A stretch of 34,993 bases of DNA, from contig CAYSCS010000009.1 in NCBI GenBank assembly GCA_964429695.1, forward strand, positions 1 to 34,993, in the 5' to 3' direction. This DNA is from CAYSCS01 sp964429695 (GTDB taxonomy: Bacteria; Acidobacteriota; Aminicenantia; Aminicenantales; Aminicenantaceae). Numbering within the stretch: position 1 is the stretch's first letter; every line of letters starts with the position of its first letter. The translations under genes were made by a program, and so were the position numbers. Below the pieces are notes generated by a model. The model had not been told where the DNA came from. It saw only the letters and a list, made by a program, of their open reading frames with translations, and did not search any database. Positions 7,407 through 16,149 of the stretch are shown piece by piece.

Positions 7407-9197
7407 TCAAGTTGAGTGTCTAAGCACTTTACCTGGCTTGAGACCCGTATGTCTCTTCTCCTTATACACAATTTTACCATTGACAAGCACATACTCTATT
7501 CCCTCTGGAGGTGTGTTAGGCTTCAAGAAGTCACCCGACATCTTTATTGTTCCAAGGTTGAAGATGACAATGTCGGCATAGGCTCCAGGTTTAAGCACGC
7601 CTCGACTCTCGAAGCCAAACTTCTCGGCGACAAAAGAGGTAGCTTTCTTCACTGCCTCTTCTATAGAGAGAACACCGAGTTCTCTAACGTAAGTGCCAAT
7701 ATAATGGGGGAAAAGACCGTAGGCGGTAGGAGCAGGAAGCGATCCATAATCAGAATACGGATTCCACTGCCCTGGGCTTAATTCTGCAGGGAAGGCAGTG
7801 ACGTCTGTTGAAGGCATGGCACAGGGATGCTTAAGAAGAGGTGGCATTGCTCCAGGAGGATCTCTCCTATCAAGAAACTGAACCCAGGTCGCCTTGGGGT
7901 CTTCAACTATGAGATCAAAGATTAGCTCGAGAGGGTCTATCCCTCTTTCTCTAGCCAAGTCTCCTAATATTTTCCCTTCATATTCTTTATTCTCACAAGA
8001 GGTTATCTGGAAGCAATCCATCCAGTAAGGGTCTTCCTTGGTGTGAATCATTCCCAGTTTCAACCTGTTAGAATCATAAACCTCCCTTATTTTATCCCTG
8101 AATTCCCTTGATTTCAGTTTTTCCACAAATTCACTAAACTCGAGATTATTAACCCATTCGAGATGCAGATTTCTTCCTTTATAAAAATCAGCCCAGATTG
8201 GCCGAGGGGCAGAAATGGTTGAGGAACAAGCAATGACATCAAAAGTTATGCTCAGCCCTTCTTCTCTGGCTTTGTCAATTATTTCCTCGAGAGTTGCCCT
8301 TGCCCCAGCTTCATCGAGATAATTAGGATGAGGCATCGGATTCTTAAAAGCAGTGCAGAAATGGGCAATGTGGAGGGGAATCTCAGCCCTTCGGCTTATC
8401 TCTATGGCTTCTTTATAACCTCGATAGCGGCCAACCCACACATCTTGAATATCTCCATGAAAAATCCCGTATCCATATTCCTCAGGATCTGAAGACGGCA
8501 TCTGACTCTGGATGTGCCGGGTATGAGGGACATAAATTCCCTTGTATTTAGCAGCAACTTTCGCAAGCTCCACGATTTCATCCAATGAGGCATACTCCCC
8601 AGGACTCGGGTCAAAGAAAGAAGAAAGACCGAAAGCACCGCTTCCCATCGCCTCCTCAAGAAGAGCCTTCATCTCTTCAATTTCTTTAGGAGTTGCCCTT
8701 CTTTTAAAATCTTCTCCCATGACTGCCACCCTAATCGTGTTATGTCCTGCAAGAAGCGCAAGGTTCAAAGAGATTCCCTTTTCCTCTACCCTTGAAAGGA
8801 AGTCTCTAAATGGCAGACCTTTCTGGGGTGCAGGAGATGAGCCACAGTTTCCAGCCAAAACAGTCGTTATTCCCTGCATGATGAGGTTCTCTGCAAGAGG
8901 ATATTGAATGATGCTGAAGTCAGAATGATTATGGGGATCGATGAATCCTGGACAGGCATACAGTCCCGAACCATCAATTTCTATTTCCCCTCTTCCCTTG
9001 AACTTCCCCACTTTCACAATCTTTTCACCTTTGATGGCTATACTCCCCTTATAAGAGGGCTTCCCCGTGCCATCCACAATCTTCACATTCTTGATAAGCA
9101 GGTCATTAGGTACGACTCTCCTTGTACATGAAAAAACGAGAAAGAGGAGAGAGGATGAAATTAAAAATATTTTGAGACCTGATTTTTTATGAAACAT
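7407..9197 (-). CDS. Exported N-acyl-D-amino-acid deacylase (D-aminoacylase-like amidohydrolase), putative lipoprotein
   Basis: 596 residues. The N-terminus has a hydrophobic segment ending in VFSC (C24), a plausible lipobox, so the enzyme is probably anchored in the envelope. The amidohydrolase fold begins at NVKIVDGTGKP with the metal motif HNHSD (H89, H91, D93). It continues with GNCGSSPAP (C118, the Cys ligand position of D-aminoacylases), VPHTRH (H225), LHIAHF (H276/H279) and PSTDVTAF (D465). The C-terminal GAYADIVIF and GIEYVLVNGKIV are typical of the flanking beta-sandwich. Such enzymes release D-amino acids from N-acyl-D-amino acids; some relatives act on N-acyl-D-Glu or Asp or on other N-acyl compounds, so the exact substrate is open. 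The start ATG 9197 is well supported by GGTGGAGG upstream. It is divergent from the S9 peptidase gene across 545 nt and upstream of a beta-lactamase-fold hydrolase, consistent with use of D-residue material. Confidence 0.92.
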   Translation of the reverse strand: MFHKKSGLKIFLISSSLLFLVFSCTRRVVPNDLLIKNVKIVDGTGKPSYKGSIAIKGEKIVKVGKFKGRGEIEIDGSGLYACPGFIDPHNHSDFSIIQYPLAENLIMQGITTVLAGNCGSSPAPQKGLPFRDFLSRVEEKGISLNLALLAGHNTIRVAVMGEDFKRRATPKEIEEMKALLEEAMGSGAFGLSSFFDPSPGEYASLDEIVELAKVAAKYKGIYVPHTRHIQSQMPSSDPEEYGYGIFHGDIQDVWVGRYRGYKEAIEISRRAEIPLHIAHFCTAFKNPMPHPNYLDEAGARATLEEIIDKAREEGLSITFDVIACSSTISAPRPIWADFYKGRNLHLEWVNNLEFSEFVEKLKSREFRDKIREVYDSNRLKLGMIHTKEDPYWMDCFQITSCENKEYEGKILGDLARERGIDPLELIFDLIVEDPKATWVQFLDRRDPPGAMPPLLKHPCAMPSTDVTAFPAELSPGQWNPYSDYGSLPAPTAYGLFPHYIGTYVRELGVLSIEEAVKKATSFVAEKFGFESRGVLKPGAYADIVIFNLGTIKMSGDFLKPNTPPEGIEYVLVNGKIVYKEKRHTGLKPGKVLRHST

Positions 9198-9742
9198 AAA
9201 ACCTCCACCTTCATTAAATTTGAGTAAAGTATATTATGATTCTTGTTTTCTTAGCAAATACAGGAAAGATTCCCTTCCTCTCTCTTCCCTCCGAAGCCTT
9301 CTTCTCCCTCACAAAGAATCTTCCAAACTTGGATAGAGCGATTAAACAACCATTTGAGATCTTCTTTAGCTGGTAAACAATCTTTGGAGATTAGAATTGT
9401 TTTTCGAAGTGTCTATTAAGTGAAATTTACGATATTGGCTCAAAATAGAGTGTTTCTGCTGCTTGTGAAGAAAACATAAAAAATGGCAAAAAATAACTTG
9501 GTGCGGTCTTGAACATCATGAAAATAAGGATATTTCCAAGGCTCTTAAAAATTGACTCAATCCTTTGCCTATGATAGAAATTCACTTCATGGTGAGGCGG
9601 GGATAGGAGGAAATAAGAGGGTGAAGCTTCGATTTGAAGCTAAGATTCATCTTTCTGAATTTAACCTCGTTTTAGGAAAGAAGAGAAATCAAGGACATAA
9701 AGAGAGTCAGCAAAATTTCTATATTCCTCAAGGAGGTTTTAA
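9198..9742. other. Divergent intergenic region (shared promoter region)
   Basis: This gap must hold promoters for the leftward deacylase and the rightward S9 peptidase. I cannot assign confident -35/-10 pairs. A run of 23 consecutive pyrimidines lies at 9270-9292. The right end carries AAGGAGG at 9730-9736, the ribosome-binding site of the peptidase gene. Confidence 0.5.
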
Positions 9743-12217
9743 ATGGTCAACCGACTTTGGCGTCATTGGGCATGCTTATTCAGTCTTACGATTGTATTTT
9801 GTTTATTCTATTTATTTGCATGTCGTGGAAAAACAGAGCGCACCCTTCAAGGTATTAAACTAAGCGCTGAAGACTATGCTAGGGCTGAAAAATGGTTGAT
9901 TCCCAGCGTCCTCTCCAAAGTAAAGAACCTCTTTACCATACCGCACTGGACTGGAGATTCTGATGAATTCTGGTACAGGAGACAAACAAAGGAAGGAGCA
10001 GAATTTCTATTGTGTGATGCCTCTACAGGAAAAAAGCAACCAGCCTTTGACCATGAAGCTGTTGCTAGGGCCCTCTCCGAGGTTTTAGGCAAAGAGATTA
10101 AAAGCAACGACCTTCCTTTTCAGAGTTTTGAATATGCTCTAGAACGAAAAGGAATCACTTTTACCCTTGAAGGAGAAAAATACACTTGTAATTTCAGGCC
10201 CTTAAGATGCAGCAAACAAAAATTAGAACCAGTTCCCGCTGGAGTGATCGTCTCTCCTAATGGAAAATGGGGCCTATTCACCCGTGAAGGGAACCTCTGG
10301 CTACGTGAGATGTCGAGTGGAAAAGAAAAAGCCCTAACAGAAGACGGACAACCACACTTTGGTTACGGCATAATTTATGATGGATGGAAAGCCTCATTCA
10401 TTCCTCGCCAACGCTCCGCCGAACCGCAGCCTCCCCTGGAATCTTACTGGTCACCAGACTCCACTAAAGCCATTGTCACTCGTGTCGACCAGCGCCATGT
10501 GGCGGAATATCCTTTTATTGAAAGTTCTCCCCAGGATGGAACCTTCCGTCCTAAGGTTCATCTTATCCGAGTTCCCCTTCTGGGTGAAAAGCCAGCAACG
10601 ATTGAATGGTTTGTATTCGATATCATAAGAGGAACATACCGCCGTCTTAAGCTTCCCTATGATAAGCTTCTGGTCATCCAGCAGGACCTTCTTGCCATTC
10701 GCAAGACCTGGTTCAGTTCTGATTGTAATCACCTCTATGCCGTTGCCTTCGGTGACAACATGGAATCGGCCTATTTTTTTGATATAGACCTCATTTCAGG
10801 AAAGGTTCGCACGGTGATTGAGGAGAACCTTCTTCCCCGAACTGACCTTAATTCTACTTCATACAGCCCTCCCAATGTAAGAGTGGTGGGAGATTGTGAA
10901 GAAGTCATCTGGTTTTCCCAACGCGATGGCTGGGGACATCTCTATCTCTATGACGGGAAAACAGGTAAATTGAAAAATCAAATCACCAAAGGAGAATGGC
11001 TTGTCTGGGACATCGTTTATGTCGATGAGAAAAAAAGGCAGGTATTCTTTACAGGAGGCGGACGTGAAGAAGGTAATCCCTACTATCGTTATCTTTACCG
11101 GGTAAATTTCGATGGTTCAGACCTTACCCTCCTTTCTCCTGAGAAAGCAGACCATATGATCACTAGTCCCTGGAATGACATTCTCTCCCTAACGGGCGCC
11201 CTCGGTTATGATGTTGTCTCTCCCAGTGGTAATTATGTGGTCTATAATTATTCTAAGGTCGATCAGCCTCCAGAAACTGTAATTCGTTTGGTTAAAGATG
11301 GCTCACTGGTAGCGGTAGTGGAAAAGACAGATGCTTCAGAACTCTACCACGCAGGATGGCAAAACCCAGAGGAATTTATGGTCAAAGCTGCTGATGGTGC
11401 GACTGACCTTTACGGTCTTCTCTACAAACCCCGAAACCTTGACCCTGCGAAAAAATACCCTGTCATAGATTCTCAATATGCCAGTCCTCTCACCGCTGTA
11501 GTCCCCCGAAACTTTTCCCAGGCTCTTACAGGTCCCCCCGGGCTTGTTCCCCCTTCCTGCCTCACAGAGCTCGGTTTTTTCTCTGTCGTGGTGGATGCTC
11601 GAGGGACAACCTACCGGTCAAAAGAATTCCTCCATTCTTCTTATGGTAAACTCCACACTATGATGCTCGATGACCACATTGTAGCCATAAGGCAACTCGC
11701 CAAGCGGTTTCCTAACATGGACCTCTCCCGAGTTGGCATTCATGGTGGCTCATTCGGTGGCTGGACTGTTTTCCGGGCGATGCTCGAATTTCCTGACTTC
11801 TTCAAGGTAGGGGTTTCAGGTGCAGGCCCTGGTTCTATGCACAACATGTATCTCGACTATCACTGGACTGCATTCCACGGTCGACCTCGCTACAGCGATG
11901 GCACAGAGATTCGTCCCACCCCAACCGAAGTACCTCAAAACTATATAAACGCAGATGGGCGGCAACAGGTGAATAAACTCAAGGGAAAGCTTCTCCTCAT
12001 GATGGGCGAGCTTGACGAGAATGTCCTCCCCGGTTCAACCCTTCAGCTTGTGGATGCCCTGATTAGGGCGGATAAGAACTTCGATATGCTCTACATTCCT
12101 AATTGTGCTCATAATTTAAGAAAGGCCCATACCATCCGCCGCGTCTGGGATTACTTTGTGCGCCACCTCCACGGTACTGAACCGCCTGACTATCATATCC
12201 AGTCATTTCCGAATTAA
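9743..12217 (+). CDS. S9 family prolyl oligopeptidase / DPP-IV-like peptidase, putative lipoprotein
   Basis: 824 residues. The N-terminal signal ends in LFAC (C27), a good lipobox, so the enzyme is probably lipid-anchored. A DPPIV_N-type beta-propeller follows (roughly 90-520; for example YWSPDSTKAIVTRVD, WFSQRDGWGHLYLYDGKTG). The C-terminal alpha/beta-hydrolase domain has the nucleophile in GIHGGSFGGW (S670), the acid in GELDEN (D758) and the His in CAHNL (H790). The 32-residue D-to-H spacing is that of DPP-IV. It should remove N-terminal X-Pro or X-Ala dipeptides or act as a broader dipeptidyl/acyl peptidase. ATG 9743 is preceded by AAGGAGG at good spacing. It heads a series of three rightward peptidase genes, although the 473-nt gap to the next suggests separate promoters. 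A paralogue with the same plan lies at 24504-26810. Confidence 0.95.
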   Translation: MVNRLWRHWACLFSLTIVFCLFYLFACRGKTERTLQGIKLSAEDYARAEKWLIPSVLSKVKNLFTIPHWTGDSDEFWYRRQTKEGAEFLLCDASTGKKQPAFDHEAVARALSEVLGKEIKSNDLPFQSFEYALERKGITFTLEGEKYTCNFRPLRCSKQKLEPVPAGVIVSPNGKWGLFTREGNLWLREMSSGKEKALTEDGQPHFGYGIIYDGWKASFIPRQRSAEPQPPLESYWSPDSTKAIVTRVDQRHVAEYPFIESSPQDGTFRPKVHLIRVPLLGEKPATIEWFVFDIIRGTYRRLKLPYDKLLVIQQDLLAIRKTWFSSDCNHLYAVAFGDNMESAYFFDIDLISGKVRTVIEENLLPRTDLNSTSYSPPNVRVVGDCEEVIWFSQRDGWGHLYLYDGKTGKLKNQITKGEWLVWDIVYVDEKKRQVFFTGGGREEGNPYYRYLYRVNFDGSDLTLLSPEKADHMITSPWNDILSLTGALGYDVVSPSGNYVVYNYSKVDQPPETVIRLVKDGSLVAVVEKTDASELYHAGWQNPEEFMVKAADGATDLYGLLYKPRNLDPAKKYPVIDSQYASPLTAVVPRNFSQALTGPPGLVPPSCLTELGFFSVVVDARGTTYRSKEFLHSSYGKLHTMMLDDHIVAIRQLAKRFPNMDLSRVGIHGGSFGGWTVFRAMLEFPDFFKVGVSGAGPGSMHNMYLDYHWTAFHGRPRYSDGTEIRPTPTEVPQNYINADGRQQVNKLKGKLLLMMGELDENVLPGSTLQLVDALIRADKNFDMLYIPNCAHNLRKAHTIRRVWDYFVRHLHGTEPPDYHIQSFPN

Positions 12218-12690
12218 GGACAGCTAAAATAACTTTTAACTGAAGAGAAGAGAGGCGCTTTAAAGACTCAAAAAATAAAAAACCCGTCATTAGCAAAAGA
12301 TGCTTATTCTCTCTTTTCTGCAAAGAATTGAAAATTCACTCTTAAATAAACTTAAAAGTATGTCCTTTTTAATATGTAGAATTTGGCTCTAGATAAAGAA
12401 ATGGTTAAGTAAATTCTCCTTGAATGTAAAATCCCTATCCTTTTCCTTCCTCCTTCTTTTTCTGGAAAATCTAAGAGAAAGATTTCAAAGTTTCTTTTAA
12501 GTACTGATGATGCTTATTCTGTTCAAATCAGGGTCTTGAGTTTGGTCTTGAAGCTCATTACTCAAGATTTGTCTTTCATCCTTTATTTAAAAGCAGCTGC
12601 CATTTATAATAGAAACCTTTTTGAGAAAGATTCTAATGGATAAAAAACCTTTTTTATCTTATCCATTTTTTAAAAAGAGAGGAGATTTTC
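12218..12690. other. Intergenic region
   Basis: No gene is seen. A run of 26 pyrimidines lies at 12438-12463. A perfect A/T-rich inverted repeat (9-bp arms GATAAAAAA/TTTTTTATC, 2-nt centre) sits at 12639-12658, about 32 nt before the next start codon; its stability would be low. GAGGAG just before 12691 is the ribosome-binding site. Confidence 0.45.
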
Positions 12691-13785
12691 ATGAAACAAT
12701 ACGCTTCGATTAAAAAGCTCCAGGCTCTCATGCAAAGGAAGAGCGTGGACCTAGTTATTCTCTGGCCCTCAGCAAACTGGCGTTACCTCATTTCCTTTGC
12801 ACCTATTGCTGTAGAAAGGCCCACTTTTCTCTTCATCTCAAGAGAAGAGACATGCTCAGTTGTCCCTGATTTTGACCGAAATGAGTTTCTGGAAAGAACC
12901 GGGCTCGAACATGTTTATTCCTGGACAGATCAGGAAGGCCCCTCTGAAGCAGTCAAGCAGGCCTGGGAGAAGATTAAGGGAAAGAAAGCAGAAAGACTGG
13001 CTTTAGATGATACCATGCCCTTCATCTATTTGAAGGCACTCGAACCCCATCTTGGAGAAAAGTCTACTCAGCTGGCGAGCGACATACTGATTGAGCTTCG
13101 AAAGATAAAAGATAAAAATGAAATTGAGGCAATAAGGAGGACATCGGCTCTCATCGAGAAGGCAATAAGCAGAGTAGGCGAATTTATAAGGCCGGGTGTA
13201 ACAGAAAAGGAGGTAGAGGCGAGGCTTAAGGGTCTTTTGCTTGAAGAAGGAGCAGACACACTCGACTATGTCCTTGTTCAGGCTACCCCAAATAGTGCCT
13301 CTCCTCACCATATGCCGGATAAAACTACTGTAAAGAAAGGAGAACCTGTTCTCCTCGACATAGCAGTCTCCTCAGGAGGCTATTTCTCTGACATTACTCG
13401 TCAGCTCTGCCTGAGTGAACCCAAGAAGGAATACTGGAAGGCTTTTGAAGTTGTGCGCAAGGCTCAGGCTGAAGCAGTGGAGAGGGTAAAGCCGGGGAGA
13501 AGAGTCTCGGAAATCGACTCAGCAGCCCGGAAAGTAATCGAAGAGGCAGGAATGGGAGAGTATTTTAAGACAAGGACAGGTCATGGGCTCGGTCTCGAAG
13601 TCCATGAACCTCCTTCAGTGTGGGGAGGTAATTCTTCCTTGCTGGAGAGCGGAATGGTATTTACTATCGAGCCAGGAGTTTACATTCCTGATAAATTCGG
13701 AGTGCGAATCGAAGATACGGTTGTGGTGACTGAAAAAGGAGCAAGAAGACTCACGGAATCAGAAAGGGATTTAATCATTCTTTAG
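12691..13785 (+). CDS. M24B metallopeptidase, Xaa-Pro dipeptidase/aminopeptidase, cytoplasmic
   Basis: 364 residues, the usual length for bacterial PepQ/PepP-like enzymes. A creatinase N-domain (about 1-135) precedes the pita-bread catalytic domain. All five metal ligands can be placed: D223 in LLDIAV, D234 in YFSDITR, H298 in TGHGLGLEVHEPP, E327 in FTIEPGVY and E341 in VRIEDTVVV. The auxiliary His residues are in SPHHMPD and H305. It should cleave X-Pro bonds at the N-terminus of dipeptides or short peptides using two Mn or Co ions. There is no signal peptide, so it acts in the cytoplasm on imported peptides, unlike the exported paralogue that follows. The ATG is supported by AGAGGAG upstream. 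Family membership is certain; dipeptidase versus aminopeptidase cannot be decided from sequence alone. Confidence 0.95.
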   Translation: MKQYASIKKLQALMQRKSVDLVILWPSANWRYLISFAPIAVERPTFLFISREETCSVVPDFDRNEFLERTGLEHVYSWTDQEGPSEAVKQAWEKIKGKKAERLALDDTMPFIYLKALEPHLGEKSTQLASDILIELRKIKDKNEIEAIRRTSALIEKAISRVGEFIRPGVTEKEVEARLKGLLLEEGADTLDYVLVQATPNSASPHHMPDKTTVKKGEPVLLDIAVSSGGYFSDITRQLCLSEPKKEYWKAFEVVRKAQAEAVERVKPGRRVSEIDSAARKVIEEAGMGEYFKTRTGHGLGLEVHEPPSVWGGNSSLLESGMVFTIEPGVYIPDKFGVRIEDTVVVTEKGARRLTESERDLIIL

Positions 13786-14100
13786 GCACAATGAGAAATA
13801 ACTCAGGAAAGCTTAGAGGAAGAAATACACTGAGATTAAAGTCTTTGCCTTTAGAGGATGATTTTTTTAGAAGAGATTCGAGATTTTTGCCTCTATTCCC
13901 CAAAATAATTTTGTGTCCCTTAAGCGATGAAATTTAAATGGTATTTTAATCATCCAACTTTTAAATACTGTTATGGAACTTGCCTGCTATGGGGACAATA
14001 AGCATTGATTCTTGCTTAGAGAGAGGCTTTTCTGAGGTAAAAGTGAGATTCAAAGAGCGAATAAGAGATAGAATAAGAATAACATAAAAAGGAGGTTTTC
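13786..14100. other. Intergenic region
   Basis: 315 nt between the two M24 genes. I see no gene and no strong hairpin. AAGGAGG lies just before the ATG at 14101. Confidence 0.45.
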
Positions 14101-15483
14101 ATGCAAGATTCAAAAAAATCTAAAGGATACACTCTTTCATTCAGGCTACTAATTTTATGCCTTAGCCTGATTTTCCTGAGGAGCGGATTCACCTTCGGAG
14201 AAGATGAGGCAGACCTCTACCGAATGAGGCGGGAGAGATTGATGGAGAAGGTTAAAAATGGCATCGTACTCATCCAATCAGCCGCTGGTTCAGAACATAA
14301 TCCTTCCTTGTGGGATAAAAACCTTGAATACCTGACAGGTATTACATCGCGCAATGCTGTACTCCTTCTTGCTCCTAAAGGAATGATTGTAGAACGCAGA
14401 GAGACTCACAATACCCCTGAGGTGGGAAGAGGCTGTAGAGTAAGAGAAATACTCTTTGTCGAAGAGCAAACTCCGTGGGAAATGAGGATCGACGGGGAGC
14501 GTTCATCTATCGATCTTATTCAGAAAAAAACAGGTACCGAGAGAGTCTATGGGCTATCTCGACTGGATGAAACCCTTCAAGAAGTTTTGAGGAATGAAGA
14601 GGTCCTCTGGATCAATAAGCCCTTTATCTCTCTTTCTCAACCTCTTTCTAGAGACATGATTTTGGTCAATAAGATAAGAGAACGCTTTTTCTGGCTGGAT
14701 TTGAAAAATGTGGCACCCCTGATCCATGAGATGAGAAGGGTCAAAGAGCCTTTTGAGATTGATTGTCTGAAAAAAGCCTTTGAGATTCATACCCAAATTT
14801 TTAAAAAGATTATGAAGACTTTGAAACCAGGAGTAAATGAATCTATGGGCCAGGCTATTTTTGAATACGAACTCCGGCTGAAGGCTAACCCTGCTGACCT
14901 GAGCATCTTCCGCAAAGAAGTTTCTGATTCTCTGGATAACATGGCTGCAAGCATCATCGTTGCCTCTGGACCAAAGGCAACCATCGCTCATTATATGGAG
15001 AATAACCGCATCATCCAAGATGGCGAACTTGTCTTAATCGATGCCGGTGTTTCTTATAAAGGCTATTCTTCAGATATAACGCGCACCTTCCCTGCAAATG
15101 GAAAATTTACTCCAAGACAGAGGGAGCTCTATTCAATAGTACTTGAAGCTCAAAAGGAAGCAATCCGCACGATGAAGCCCGGCTCCACAGCCTTGAAAGC
15201 CCACAAAGCAGTATATGAACATTTCAAGAAGCATGGTCTTGAAACTTATGGCTACGGGTTGTGCGGCCACCCTGTCGGGTTGAATATCCATGACTCCAAC
15301 GGTGATTTTGACCTTCCGTTTGAACCAGGAGTAGTCATCGTCATCGAACCCTTTTTGAGCATTCCAGAAGAAGGAATAGGGATTCGTATCGAAGATGGGG
15401 TCCTGATTACCGAAGATGGTTGCGAGCTCCTCCCTGGGCCTCCAAGAGAAATAGAAGATATCGAAGCCCTCTGCCAAAGGTAA
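14101..15483 (+). CDS. Exported M24B metallopeptidase (Xaa-Pro aminopeptidase-like)
   Basis: 460 residues. A cleavable signal peptide is visible (hydrophobic RLLILCLSLIFLRSGF, likely cut near residue 33). An AMP_N-type N-domain follows (YRMRRERLMEKVKNGIVLIQ, WDKNLEYLTGI). The catalytic domain has D314 in LIDAGVSYKG, D325 in SSDITRTF, H390 in GHPVGLNIHD (plus H397), E416 in VIEPFLS and E431 in RIEDGVL, so the five-ligand dinuclear metal site is complete. It probably releases the N-terminal residue from X-Pro-containing peptides in the periplasm. The start is well supported by AAAAAGGAGG upstream. Together with the preceding cytoplasmic M24 enzyme and the S9 peptidase it makes a proline-peptide-degrading set. 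Unusual points are the Phe- and Pro-rich linker around the fourth ligand (EPFLSIPEEG) and a poorly conserved segment at 100-200. Confidence 0.94.
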   Translation: MQDSKKSKGYTLSFRLLILCLSLIFLRSGFTFGEDEADLYRMRRERLMEKVKNGIVLIQSAAGSEHNPSLWDKNLEYLTGITSRNAVLLLAPKGMIVERRETHNTPEVGRGCRVREILFVEEQTPWEMRIDGERSSIDLIQKKTGTERVYGLSRLDETLQEVLRNEEVLWINKPFISLSQPLSRDMILVNKIRERFFWLDLKNVAPLIHEMRRVKEPFEIDCLKKAFEIHTQIFKKIMKTLKPGVNESMGQAIFEYELRLKANPADLSIFRKEVSDSLDNMAASIIVASGPKATIAHYMENNRIIQDGELVLIDAGVSYKGYSSDITRTFPANGKFTPRQRELYSIVLEAQKEAIRTMKPGSTALKAHKAVYEHFKKHGLETYGYGLCGHPVGLNIHDSNGDFDLPFEPGVVIVIEPFLSIPEEGIGIRIEDGVLITEDGCELLPGPPREIEDIEALCQR

Positions 15484-16149
15484 TTTTAAAGTTAAATTTA
15501 CTCCTAAAAAATGGCGATCTTTAAATTTATTGGAGCAAAGGGTAACGATTAATTTATCTTTGATTAAAATTTGGGTCTAAAACAAATTCAAAGAGACGAA
15601 CAAAACTTTATTCACAAATGGGAAAAAGAAATGACCTTTACTCATTAAGCAGTCTCTCTTAAATTCTACATTAATAAGACTGAATCTTCTGGCTTTCTTA
15701 GAAAAGCCCTGAGGAAGAAATTTTTAAATTATTATCAAAATTATTACTTATATAGAAATTATAGAAATAACTCTTATCGAAAAAAAGAAATACATATTTT
15801 CTTTGTATTTTCTCTGTAATCTTGAGGGATAAGATTAAAACGATTCTAAAAGAATCTATCTATCATTCTTAAGCTTATATGGTAGCTCTTATTCCCGCGG
15901 TTTCCTCAATGATACCTTCCAATTACTCGTTCAAAGATTAACATTTTTATCAACTAATCTGGAGAGGAACCAAATAATATAAATAGCCATTTATTGGGTA
16001 TTTTCGGCTTTATTCCTGAATTAAACAGGTTCAGGTATTTCTTTTTAAAGACCCTACTTTTTCAGAAGAACTCTATTCGCTTTCCTTAAAAATAAGCGCT
16101 TCGCACTCGAAACGGGCTTCTTGGATGAAAGCTAATCCTCCCTTCTTGT
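15484..16149. other. Convergent intergenic region with possible small frame and repeat copy
   Basis: 666 nt between convergent genes. The stretch 15721-15790 is very AT-rich. A 24-nt sequence at 15951-15974 is 21/24 identical to 29221-29244; both copies lie beyond the 3' ends of minus-strand genes. A 36-codon open frame without a start codon (16073-16183, minus strand) overlaps the tail of the AAA-VWA gene and reads like protein sequence; it is discussed in the findings. No clear intrinsic terminator is visible. Confidence 0.45.

Noticed and set aside
9270..9292. Pyrimidine-only run, with a similar one at 12438-12463, as a shared regulatory element
   Set aside because: The runs differ in sequence and in distance to the next gene, so no common element can be defined.
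9552..9863. A 103-codon plus-strand frame overlapping the start of the first S9 gene
   Set aside because: It runs in another frame through the S9 signal-peptide region, has no ribosome-binding site and no recognisable domain, while the S9 start has a strong AAGGAGG.
12639..12658. 9-bp A/T inverted repeat as a terminator or attenuator before the M24 gene
   Set aside because: Apart from one terminal G-C pair and the CC centre it is all A and T, so the hairpin would be weak; such repeats arise easily in AT-rich gaps.
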